DNA from: Amphibalanus amphitrite
Lineage: Eukaryota > Arthropoda > Thecostraca > Balanomorpha > Balanidae
Assembly (NCBI RefSeq): GCF_019059575.1
Contig: NW_024881691.1
Location: forward strand, 1 to 64,000
DNA: 64,000 bases
Direction of reading: 5' to 3'
A program made the translations under genes and the position numbers. The notes below the pieces were generated by a model. That model was not told where the DNA came from, ran no database searches, and saw only the letters and a list, made by a program, of their open reading frames with translations. Positions 32,201 to 42,400 of the stretch are shown piece by piece (within the stretch, counting starts at the first letter, position 1; every line of letters starts with the position of its first letter).

Positions 32201-33820
32201 TGTTATATGTCTCATCATTAGGTCATGGATGAAGCAGTGCATTGTATTAATCCATGTATTAAGTACCTATTAATCCATGATCTTATTGAAGATCATGGAT
32301 AAGAAATGCCTAATCCATGAATCATGATCATGTTGATGTGTAATGGATGGCAAGATCAAGATGCACCTCAATCTAAGCAGCATAGAAATAAAAAGATGAA
32401 TGCTATTATAATAGCATTCATAGGTACAACAACAAAACAAAGGTACAACAAAGGTATGTATACATACCTTTGTTGCCGAATACTCCTGTGGTGTAAATGG
32501 ATCAAATTTGGTTCAAATACAGCTCTCAGTACCTTGACCTAGCCATATATCTTGCAGCATTTGGCTGGAAAATATTTGTAAGAATCTTGGGTAAATAAAC
32601 AAAAGTTTGGCCAAGGTCGTTTATTGATTTGATGCTTCAAAATTGTCTAAAAAGTACCCTGATTATTTGACGTCACAAATGTAACATTTTTATACAATGA
32701 AAACAAAACTTTGAACGAGCTTGCAAGCATAGCCTTGGAACTTGGTATTAGCTAATTCATGAAAAGCGATTTTCTTTTATCATAAAACAAAGAAATACAA
32801 ATTCGTGCCCCTTTAGAATTATCTTTTCATTTGCTCAAAATGATTTTCACAATTCAGTGACGTCATTGCGTATGAGCAACGTGGCGCAGGGGACGGATAT
32901 TTTTCGCCACCATATGAATATGGTATCCGCCATATGGTTTATATCAGGGCAGGCCCATGTCACTCCACTTTTGATGACATCATGTGGGGGCCCCAGGACA
33001 ATAATGTCGCGGCGCGCCACAATCGCTTCAAAGCTACTTGCCATCTACTTGCCAACAGTTGCCATTTTTGAAAATATTATTTTGAAATTAAGTTCCAAGT
33101 AATAAAAATATTGTAATAAAGTTGTTGAATAAATCGATACCATATCTAAAAACTTACTAAAATATGATTTATTAATGGTAAAAATATAAGCTCGATGCGT
33201 TTTTATGTTGCTTTCCTGCAACTGCAGAGGGTTTTTAAATCGTCTTTATCTTCAAAACCGGCCATTTCTTAACATATTGCTGCTCTTTTTTATCGCTAGA
33301 AAATTAGTTAGACTTTCCAATGACATCAATGGTTGAGCGATATGTGTAGAGTGTCACCAACAATCTTCAAATTAAGTTAGTCATTTTTACGTTGTAAAGG
33401 AATGGAGTACCCCTTTCGAGCATCAGGGGTGACGTCACTCAGGATCTGTCTCTGATTGGTCGGCGGGGGAGTGACTGTACCTTCTATAGATTAGATGGCC
33501 TTGTATCAGGGTATATTGAGTGAAGGTTTATATCAATATAGCGTTGATGGGTATCTATATGGCCTTGGGTTTATAGAAGAGATAGGTAGAGGGTAATATT
33601 CAATTGGTATATTTCTATTTGGTAGTTCACTGCAAGGCCCTATATTGATATATTCTTCACTGGTAAGTAGCTAACCCATCCTATGAGCCCAAATCAGTAA
33701 CAGTTACCATTACGGGTTGAGGAATGAGGTGTCAGTTTCCAGCACCTTATCTTTTTTTCCTGTGTGAACTGTTTTGCCATCCTGATACAAATTGCATTGA
33801 TTTTTTGTGCAAGCCTGCGA
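32201..33820. other. AT-rich spacer, short inverted repeats
   Basis: No gene recognised. An imperfect inverted repeat with arms about 33519-33540 (TATATCAATATA) and 33641-33661 is present. The phrase ATCAGGGTATATTGAGTGAA at 33505 recurs as its complement at 56566-56586, so a small dispersed repeat is likely. Confidence 0.4.
32397..32474. repeat. Two perfect palindromes
   Basis: 32397-32420 (TGAATGCTATTA and its complement, 24 bp) and 32447-32474 (AACAAAGGTATGTA and its complement, 28 bp) are perfect, loopless palindromes 26 bp apart. They are in AT-rich spacer upstream of the LINE leader. Confidence 0.95.
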
Positions 33821-33860
33821 CTGTAGCTCAGATAGTAGAGCATTGGACTTCCGCTACAAG
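33821..33860 (+). pseudogene. tRNA-derived 5' half (SINE head or tRNA fragment)
   Basis: GACTGTAGCTCAGATAGTAG then AGCA matches a pol III A box and D-arm, followed by a plausible anticodon arm (TTGGA-CTTCCGC-TACAA, four of five pairs). The T arm does not follow. Instead a GGGCC palindromic repeat begins at about 33861. A possible continuation, GAGGGGTCCCGGGAG, lies after that repeat at about 38888. It is therefore interrupted and not a working tRNA gene. Confidence 0.55.
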
Positions 33861-34129
33861 GGCCCCGTTTCACCGCACAGTGCTACAGCATGCTGTGTAG
33901 CAGTGGCGCAGCCAGGGGGGGGGGTGAAAGGGGTGAGATCTCACCCCCGTCTCTCATCCTAGGGGCCCACCGTCGATTCGAACTGTAACGTTATGCAGCC
34001 TGACAATTTTCTATCATAACGTCAAGGTCCGTCATAGAACTGAAAAACAGTTTGCAGGCCTGTATAGCCCCCCCCCCCTTAGCATTTATAGTCTCATTTT
34101 ATGATTTAAGAGGGTACATCCAAGACCCG

Positions 34130-34335
34130 ATTGATCTAATCCAAGGCCTAGGAGGGCCCGTTCCATGGCATGAGAGGGCCATTTCAGGCCTGAGAGGGCC
34201 CGTTTTAGGTCTGCGAGGGCCCATTTCAGGCTTGAGAGTGCCCATTTGATGCCTGTGAGGGCCCATTTCAGGCCCTAGAGGGCATGTTTGAGGCCTGATA
34301 GGGCCCATTTCAGGCCTGAGAGGGGCCCATTTCAG
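34130..34335. repeat. 22-bp minisatellite inside the hAT-like element (left part)
   Basis: The unit is near GAGAGGGCCCATTTCAGGCC plus TG, with many point changes, about nine copies. It continues to the right of the LINE insertion at 36360-36830, so the LINE landed inside the array. Confidence 0.9.
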
Positions 34336-36359
34336 TTTCGTTTCGTTTATTTAGGGCTTGTCCACAAGTGGCTATTACGGCCCAGTCAATACATGATAGG
34401 TACACACACCCACACACACACATATACATACATACAATATACACGTCAATATAAAGCAACACCCGCAAAAGCATACATAAAATATCTAAAATCAGTCATG
34501 TCACTTGTCAGTCTCTATCTAAAGTGCTGCACCAGCTGTCTCCTGGAACCAGTCGCCTTCACCTCCGGCGGCAGGCCGTTCCATGCAGCGGCGGCTCTAT
34601 ACGAAAACAGCCGCCTGGTCGCCGCCAGTCGAACCCGCGGCAGGTCGAGCACAGCTGCGCCCGCAGCCGTGGCCCGGGTGACTCTATTGGAGACGGCGGC
34701 ACGCGGGCGAAACATGGACCGCAGCGAGTCGGGGGCGCCGGCGGCGTACAAGGCGCGTTGCACGTTCACCGCGTCACGGCGTGCGATGACCTCACCAATG
34801 CCGGGCCAGCCGAGCGCGCCGAGGGCGGGGGTGATGTGGTCGAATTTGCGGAGACCAGAGACGAGCCGTACAGCGAGATGGATGGTCCTCTGCAGCCGGT
34901 GCAGGCGGGATTTGGAGGCACCACCCCAGACTGACGAGCAGTACTGGAGGTGGGGGAAAACGTGGGTTTGAACGAGGATTTTAAGGATGTCAGGGGAGAG
35001 GTGATGGCGAATTTTGAACAGTGATATAAGGATTCCATTTGACCGCCGAACGATAGAGGATATATGTGGCTCCCAGCTCAGGGTTTGGTCGAGGAGAACA
35101 CCCAGCACCTTGATGTGTTTTGTTGGCCGAATAGTTGCATCATCTACGTTAAGAGTGAAGTTTTTGACTTTATCAACTGAATTTTGAGTGCCAAGAAGAG
35201 TGAAGCAGGTCTTCTCTCCATTCATTTTTAAACTGTTTAAGCTAAACCAGCGTTGAAGTTGCTGAATGTTCTCCTCGGCCCGGGACTTCAGCACTTGGAT
35301 GCCAGTGGGATTGGAGGGTGCTGAGTCCAGGATTTGGGTGTCATCCGCGTAGGATATGAGTCGGCCATGGGGGAGGAAGCAGGTAAGGTCGTTGACGAAG
35401 ATGAGGAAGAGGATGGGACCCACGATGGACCCCTGGGGAACACCGTGGGAGAGTGGGAGGGCCGTTGAGGAGCGGATGAGTTGGGAACGGCCAGAGAGGT
35501 AGCTGCTGAACCAGCGGGATGAGATGCCATACCACTCGAGCTTGTTCAGAAGCATCGAGTGGTCGACACTGTCGAATGCCTTGCTCAGGTCGACTGACGT
35601 CACCGCGGCAACGTCACCACCGTCGACCCTGCGAGCCGCCCATTCGACAATGTCGAGTATGGCATCTTCAGTGGAGTGGGATGGGCGGTAGGCATACTGG
35701 GATGGGGAGAGGATGTGGTTAGTGATGAGGTAGGAGGTGAGCTGAGAGCATACAACCTTTTCAAGGATTTTGGAGAGAGATGGGAGGATGGATATGGGGC
35801 GGTAGTTGCCAGGCTGGTTGGGGTCACCGGATTTGTGGATTGGTGTGACGATGGCAACTTTCCATGCGTCAGGGAAGGTAAGGGTGGATATGGATGAGTT
35901 GATTAGGTGAAGGATGGGCGGACCGACTGCAGGGAGACAGCTTCTGATCGCAGCGATCGGAATGCCATCAACCCCAACAGCCCTCGACGCACTTAGCCGG
36001 CTGATGGTCAGAATCAGGTCTGGCAGCGTTATGCATTGAGGGGCGAAGGCGCTCGCACATACCCTGGGAGGCCGCGGGCCGGCAGCGGGGGTCTCGGTCC
36101 CCTGCGCGGCCCGCGCGGCCTCAGCTGCCACACGAGCGCCGACACCGGCAAAATACTCGTTGAGCTGGTCGGCGCTCAGCACATCACGGTCTGGTGACTG
36201 TGCGCCTGCAGAGCCTCTCGCAGATAGGTTAGCACCAAATCGCTTAAGTCTATTCCAAAAATGTTTCGCATCACAGTGTAAAGACTCTGTTAAGTAGGAC
36301 CTGCGCGCACGAGACAGAACTAGCTTCGCTCGGTTCCAGAGCCGCCTATAAACGTCATG
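34336..36359 (-). mobile_element. 5'-truncated LINE
   Basis: A minus-strand LINE fragment of 2.0 kb. Its 3' end reads CCCTAAATAAACGAAACG followed by AAA at 34336. Flanking ATTTCAG (34329-34335 and 36360-36366) may be the target duplication, but it is also part of the surrounding 22-bp repeat unit. The 5' end stops abruptly at 36359 inside coding sequence, as expected from incomplete reverse transcription. It is from a different lineage than the CR1-like element at 27.5-32.2 kb. Confidence 0.9.
34515..36359 (-). CDS. LINE reverse transcriptase, N-terminally truncated
   Basis: 614 codons are open from the truncation point to the stop at 34515. The endonuclease is missing. The reverse transcriptase carries RAVGVDGIPIAAI, NYRPISILPSLSKILEKVV, TSVDLSKAFDSVDH, HGVPQGSIVGPILFLIF, catalytic ISYADDTQIL and HIKVLGVLLDQTLSWEPHI. 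The C-terminus ends AAAAWNGLPPEVK. The YADD form and overall layout place it in the Jockey/CR1-type assemblage. There is no stop or frameshift within 1.8 kb, so the insertion is recent. It has no start codon of its own at the truncation and is very unlikely to be functional. Confidence 0.95.
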   Translation of the reverse strand, partial: HDVYRRLWNRAKLVLSRARRSYLTESLHCDAKHFWNRLKRFGANLSARGSAGAQSPDRDVLSADQLNEYFAGVGARVAAEAARAAQGTETPAAGPRPPRVCASAFAPQCITLPDLILTISRLSASRAVGVDGIPIAAIRSCLPAVGPPILHLINSSISTLTFPDAWKVAIVTPIHKSGDPNQPGNYRPISILPSLSKILEKVVCSQLTSYLITNHILSPSQYAYRPSHSTEDAILDIVEWAARRVDGGDVAAVTSVDLSKAFDSVDHSMLLNKLEWYGISSRWFSSYLSGRSQLIRSSTALPLSHGVPQGSIVGPILFLIFVNDLTCFLPHGRLISYADDTQILDSAPSNPTGIQVLKSRAEENIQQLQRWFSLNSLKMNGEKTCFTLLGTQNSVDKVKNFTLNVDDATIRPTKHIKVLGVLLDQTLSWEPHISSIVRRSNGILISLFKIRHHLSPDILKILVQTHVFPHLQYCSSVWGGASKSRLHRLQRTIHLAVRLVSGLRKFDHITPALGALGWPGIGEVIARRDAVNVQRALYAAGAPDSLRSMFRPRAAVSNRVTRATAAGAAVLDLPRVRLAATRRLFSYRAAAAWNGLPPEVKATGSRRQLVQHFR

Positions 36360-36830
36360 ATTTCAGGCCTGAGAGGGGCCATTTCAGGCCTGAGGGGGCC
36401 CATTTCAAGCTTGAGAGGGCCCATTTCATGCCCTAGAGGTCATGTTTGGGGCTAGAGAGGGCCCGTTTGAGGCCAGAGAGGGCCCGTTTGAGGGCTGAGA
36501 GGGGCCCATTTCAGGCATAAGAGGCACCATTTCAGACCTGAGAGGGCCCAGTTACGGTATGAGGGGGCGCTTTTCGACATGATAGGGACCATTTCCGGGC
36601 TGAGGGGGCCCATTTTAGGTCTGAGAGGGCCAATTTCAGGTCTGAGAGGGCTAATGTCAGGCCTGAGAGGGCCCATTTCAGGCCCTAGAGGGCCTATTTG
36701 AGGCCTGAGAGTCTACTTCCGGCCTGAGAAGGGCCCATTTCAGGTCTGAGAGGGCCCAGTTCAGGCCTGAGAAGACATTCCAGGAATGAAAGGATCATCT
36801 TATGTGTGGGAGGGTCCGTACTCCGTGCCT
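36360..36830. repeat. 22-bp minisatellite inside the hAT-like element (right part)
   Basis: The same unit as 34130-34335 (GGGCCCATTTCAGG.CTGAGA), about 20 diverged copies, fading into single copies by about 36,850. Confidence 0.9.
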
Positions 36831-37639
36831 GGTCTGGGTCTGAGAGGGGCTACCGCAATCCTGATTGAGCTGATATCATGTTTGATATAGGTCAACTCAC
36901 CACATGTATATTGATGGCCCAGTTCATGTCTAATGGGCCCATCTCAAGACTCAGAGATTTTATGCTTCAGGAAGCTAGTAACCCAAGCGTGAGGGGGCCC
37001 ATAGAGGTTTTTGAGGCTCATGGAGGTCAGAACCGGCGGAACACCTTCAATTAAGGGGGGGGGGCACTGCCGACTTTTGGTCCCATTCTTTCCATGCAAC
37101 GCCCATAGGGCTAATGTTAAAATGCCAAAATCAAAGGGGGGCACGGTGCCCTCCCCGTTCCGCCGCCTATGATGGAGGTCCCGCAGTACGATATGTCAGC
37201 CTCTGAGAAAGCCATGCAGGGCCCTGCCAAGCCGACATCTGAACTCAGGCCTGTGCCTGCCTCACCGCCCGGCCCCACCCCGACGTCTAGGGGTTTGACG
37301 CCTAGGTATTTATCAGGACCCCACACCGGTCCATGATGGCTCCAAACTGACACCTGAGGCTCCTGCACCGGCTTTTGAGATGCCCACCGACCTCTGATAC
37401 CACCACGCAGGCCTCAAAAGACCATGTCGATTGTCGATATCTAAACCCCGAAGTCTTGGAAGGCCTGTGCTCTATGCAGGTTCTTGAGGGCTTGAGGGCT
37501 TGAGGGCTTTACTTGTGGGCTTGTAAATATAATATCCCAAACTGGCTCTAGCCTAGCTCGACCGCGCCCCGCAGAGCAGGGCCCCAGGCCTTCCAGTTTT
37601 ACGCCCCTGAGGGGTATTTGAATATTCCCTTCTAACCTG

Positions 37640-38220
37640 ACTCCAGGGTCACGTAGCGACAAGTGCGGCGGTAGGCGGCTTTCTAAAGAGCGTCGAAAAT
37701 CATGGAGAAATTACTTCAGTCATATTGCAGTTCAGGCCAAAGCACACGTCATCACGTTCATCGAAAGAAAAGTTTCGCCTATTTCGACACTCGAGGACAT
37801 AAAAAGCTATAGCGCGCTGAAAGTGGGTTCGATAGCTCTCTAACTCGTGCAATCAGCCATGGGGGGGGGGGGGGCGTATCGGCCAAACCCGATCATGATT
37901 TAAGACGGCTAGAAAGACGAGAAAAGCAACGGATAGCTATAGGATGCTTCAGAATCGTAGAGGTTATTTTTCGATTAGGTCATCGCTGAGGTCATTGAAG
38001 ATGAAATTATGATAAAATTATGATAAACACAAAGACAAGATTACGACGAAAAAATTCTTGTTTTTATATTTTTCACAAATAACCGTATAACTCGTGAACC
38101 AAAGAGCTAGAGCTTTGCGGAACAACTCATTCGATAGGCCTTTCAAAACGCTTTCGCTTTTAAGATTTGACCTCAATGCCTCATATCAATGGCTTGGCAA
38201 CAGAGCAGAGGGTAAAACCG
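37640..38220. repeat. Dispersed repeat related to 26396-26650
   Basis: Shares CACGTAGCGACA, AATCATGGAGAAATTACTTC-like and ATAACTCGTGAACC phrases with 26396-26650, and in part with 19250-19470. It is non-coding. It lies inside the hAT-like element, so it may have been carried or inserted there. Confidence 0.5.
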
Positions 38221-38887
38221 GCAAAACCATCTAAATAGTCGCATTTTACCAAAACAGTTTTGCTAAGAATTTTTGCAAGGACTTTGGTGAGAAAAACTTT
38301 GAGACATTTACTTTGTCATCATTCTCTTGTTAACATGCATCGAATGAGCTACCTATAATTTCACATAAAAAGTTCAACTTCAAAATGGGACCGCAGATCA
38401 AGGTCATGCCCTTACTTGAGAAGTTCATGATGGTCATCAACCGATCCGTAATGGATGATTAACACCTTCAAGACAATGTCATAACTCTACCTCGTCTCCT
38501 ATATCAAAAGTAATAGTCGAAAAACTGACGTTGAGCTTTTTTAAAAGCCTTTTGACCTAGCCCGACCCTTTGAGTGGCCGCTTGCCATCAATTGCACGCT
38601 GTCCATCAAATATGGGCAGAATGGTCGTGTTTCTGTAAATATGCTGTTGTTTTTTACGTGCCTCTTCAGATCAAGAGATATTTGTCCTTTTCCCCGATTT
38701 GACTGGTAATGATGACAATGATCTGACCTTTCGTTGTTGGTAAGGGACCCCCATTTGGTTGAGGGGGCCCCACTTTGCTGGGGGGGCCCATCGCGAACGT
38801 CTCTCACCCCCGTCGCCAGAGTTCTGGCTGCGCCACTGCTGTGTAGCGTAGTAAACTAGCGTCATGCCGTTGAACAGGGCCGAGGGG

Positions 38888-39435
38888 TCCCGGGAGTGAG
38901 AGCTCAGTTGTGACTTGAGTCCCTCTGAAGTCTGATGCTCTACATTATTATACCCATGATGGGGATTTTCTGGCTGGTGGTAGCAGCCACAGCCAGTTGA
39001 ATTCAGTAGACTGGAACAGGCTGTGTCTGTCCAAGCAGACCGAGCTTTGATGTACATGTTTAGCTTTGGTAATTGGTATCTAAATTTTTCAGTTACCACA
39101 AAGTGCACAATAGAATGGTGGGTTTGGTGCTTATGCAATGAACTGTGATGAAGCTTAGCACATTTCTGGCCCTAAATTTGTCTATTCAATCATTTGAATT
39201 AAATCTATAAAGAAGTTCAAGTTATAGTAGGCTTGAGATAGCAAGTATTGCAAGGGACAGTTTGTGCATGAGATTGAGTATGCTTATTGAATGGCTGTAT
39301 ATTTATATCCAGTGTCACTGGTTTTGTGTTTTAGAGACAGCCTTGGTATGGGCCGTATTGATGAGCTTGGTTTTGTAGATGAATATTTGTTGAAGCCATT
39401 AATTTGATGCCATTCTATGTGTTGTTTCTTTCCAG
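38888..39435. other. 5' region of SRP72
   Basis: No open frame of note. The acceptor TTTCTTTCCAG ending at 39435 shows that at least one non-coding SRP72 exon lies upstream. Its position and the promoter could not be placed. Confidence 0.45.
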
Positions 39436-39461
39436 CTGTAGACCAACTTAAGTTTTGTAAG

Positions 39462-42400
39462 ATGGCTTCAAAGAAGAAAGAAGGCTTAAATGCAGCCTTA
39501 ACAGGCCTCTATGCTGAACTTAACACCTTGGGACAAGCAGATGAATATGAGAAGATTATCAAAATCTCCAATAAAAGTAAGTTTTAATGATTTGATGTTG
39601 AATGATAGCTACTCATTTTCCAGGGTTAAAGAAAAACATATGCTTGCCTAATTTATTAGTTTTAATCACATTTCTCTAAACTTGTACATTATGTTTTTGC
39701 AGCCCTACTCCATTTTTCAGTATAATTCTGTTTAATCCAAATTATATGATTGCATTCAAAATTATCAACATCTGAGAAGCTCTGATACCTAGATCCCTCA
39801 CAATCTAACCATTTTGTTTACAGTCCTCTCAATGGACAAGACTGCTCTGAAGGCTCTGCAATATAAGATCATCAGTCTAATCAACCTGGGCAGATTTGAT
39901 GAAGCTCTGAAACAGATGAGCAACAGCGCCAAACTTGCAAGGTAAGAAACTTCGTGATATTGGATGACTGAGTTTCATTTATTTTGAAATAGTTGTCAGT
40001 AAAAGGTTATTTTACTGTTTTCCATGGGTGTGGAAATATGTGGTCCATGGATGTCATGATTGTATGCATTGTATGTTTTCCTGTCACCCTGCAGCTCCCT
40101 GCACTTTGAGAAGGCCTACTGTCTGTACCGCCTGAACCAGAACCAGGAGGCCCTGGAGGCCATCAGCCAGGCGCCCGAGCAGACACTCCAGCTTAAGGAG
40201 CTCAAGGCGCAGCTCTTCTACAAACTGGACAGGTGGGTCACAGACGACCTCGGGTAGGGGAATAGACTAGCTATCTACATGTACGTGTGGGTGTTGTGTA
40301 ATCGACTATTTGAGACTCCCCGTTTGCCAGTCGATGTCTGAGACTCGCTGTAAGCCGGTCGAATTGGGATGCTCCGTTTAACGGTCCATATCTGAGTCTC
40401 GTCGTTGGTTGTTCGACGCCTTTGATCCGCCGGTCGCCGTTCAGTGTCTGGAGACTCGCCGTTTAACGGTCGATATCTGAGACTCGCTGTTTCTGTTTCT
40501 TTTCGGTCGATGCGTGAGACTTGCAGTTTATCTGTCGGTATTGGAGGCCAGCTGTCAATGTCGATCTCGAGCGGTCGATCTTGTAAGACTCGTCGTTTAC
40601 TGGTCGATATTTGAAACTCGCCGTTTTCTAGTCGATGTCATAAGACTCACCGTTTACAGTAATGTATGGAGGTTCACCATTTTCCTGTCCATGTTGTATG
40701 CTCCGTTTTTCGTCTTGAGCCCCGCCGTTTTCCGGTCGATGTCTGAGACTCCGTATCCGTTCTCAGGTTCCAGGAGTCGCACCAGACCTACCGCGAGGTC
40801 ATCAAAAACACGGACGACGACTTTAACGACGAGCGAATGGCCAACCTGGCCGCCGTGCTGGCGCAGCTGGCCATGACCAACCAGGTACGACTGGACTGAC
40901 GGGTCGGAGACGAGGGAGTGCGACTGGGGAACGGGACAGACACTGTAATGTGACAGGGAGGGGCGCTTTGATAAGACGGGAGGAGAACAATGAGATATAA
41001 CGGGAGATATACCGGGAGAGTATGCTGTGCTGAAGGTAACTGAATGAAGGCGATTATACGAGTAGAGGGAGGGTACGATCACTACATTACGGTGTGAATG
41101 ATATAACGGGAGAGTACCCCAAGACTACACCCGATGCATGCCTATCTGTCTCGCACTTCCCTGCTATCTGAGCGCCTTTGACGCGTGCTGCGCCCTCTGA
41201 ATGTCGGTTCCCTTGCAGCCGGTGCCGGACGCCAGTGACCTGGGCGACTCTACGTACGAGCTGGTGTACAACGCGGCGTGCCGTCTGCTGGCGGCCGGCC
41301 GGTACCAGGCGGCCGAGCGGCAGCTGGCGCGCGCCGCCGACCTCTGCCGGCACACGCTGCGCGAGGACGGCGCCGACGACGACGAGGTAGACCAGGAGAC
41401 GGCCGTCATCGACGTGCAGCGCGCCTACTGCCTGCAGCGGCTCGGCCGGCCCGCCGACGCCGCCCTCCTCTACCACGAGACGCTCAAGAAGCGGCCGTCC
41501 GACGGAGCCGTGCTCGCCGTGGCCGCCAACAACATTGTCTGCATCAACGGCGACCAGAACGTGTTCGACTCCAAGAAGCGGATGCGCGCGGTGACGGCCG
41601 AGGGCGCCGAGGCCAAGCTGGCGGGTCACCAGCGCCGGGTGATGGCCGTCAACCAGTGTCTGTTCAGCCTGCTCACCCACCAGGGCGAGGCGCTGCAGAA
41701 GCAGCTCTCCCAGCTCACCGAGCGCTACCCGGAGGAGGCAGTGACGGCCGCGCTGATCCGCGCCTCGGCCGCCGCCCGCAAGAGCCCGGACGAGGCGGTG
41801 CGCCTGCTGTCCGAGCTGCGCACCGACTCGCCGCAGCAGCAGCTGCTGGTACAGCTGGCGCAGGTGCAGCTGCTGGTGGGCCGCGGCCAGCTGCTGGAGG
41901 CCAGCCGGCAGCTGGGCGCGCTCGGCGACCTCAGCCGCCGGCCGGGCGTCGTGTCGACGCGCGTGGCGCTGTGCGTGCGCGCCGGTAGCCAGGAGGCGGC
42001 CGCCCAGCTGCTGCAGGAGGCGGTCAGGCAGCAGGCGCAGGCCGGCGCGCGCGGCGACGCCAGCCAGCTGTGGCGCCAGTCGGCCGACTTCAGTCTGCGC
42101 TGCGGCGAGCCGCGCGCCGCCGCCGCCAGCCTGGAGGAGCTGCGCCGCGCCCAGCCGGGCGACGTGCGCACCGTGGCGCAGCTGGTGACCGCCTACAGCC
42201 AGTTCGACCCGGCGGCGGCGCGGCGCGTCTCTGCCGAGCTGCCCCCGCCGCAGCTCGGCACCGGCCTGGACGTGGACGCCCTGGAGAGCACCTCGTGGTC
42301 GGCGGGCGGCCGGCCGCGCCGCAAGGACGGCCTGCCCAGCCCCGGATCACCCAGGTAAGGACGGCCTCCCGAGTCCCTGATCACTCAGATTATCGAATGC

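Larger units (their letters stand above)
33901..38838. mobile_element. hAT-like element, 4.9 kb, perfect 8-bp TSD
   Basis: The terminal inverted repeats are CAGTGGCGCAGCCAG (33901-33915) and its exact complement (38824-38838), flanked by identical 8-bp direct repeats CTGTGTAG (33893-33900 and 38839-38846). The 8-bp duplication and a CAGTGGCG..GCCAG terminus are diagnostic of hAT transposons. No transposase frame was found. The interior is a 22-bp minisatellite, a LINE insertion and unassigned sequence, so it is non-autonomous. The intact duplication suggests the insertion is not very old. Confidence 0.9.
33861..38887. mobile_element. GGGCC-ended palindromic repeat, itself split by a hAT-like element
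   Basis: The left piece GGCCCCGTTTCACCGCACAG (33861-33900) and the right piece ending CGTTGAACAGGGCC (38839-38887) are imperfect reverse complements when joined across the inner element. The pre-insertion unit of about 80 bp would fold as one hairpin centred near CAGCATGCTG. Such GGGCC..GTTT ends occur in small DNA-transposon derivatives; the family is not certain. Confidence 0.5.

Noticed and set aside
33821-33893. Functional tRNA gene
   Set aside because: The T arm and 3' acceptor strand are absent and a palindromic repeat interrupts it after the anticodon arm.
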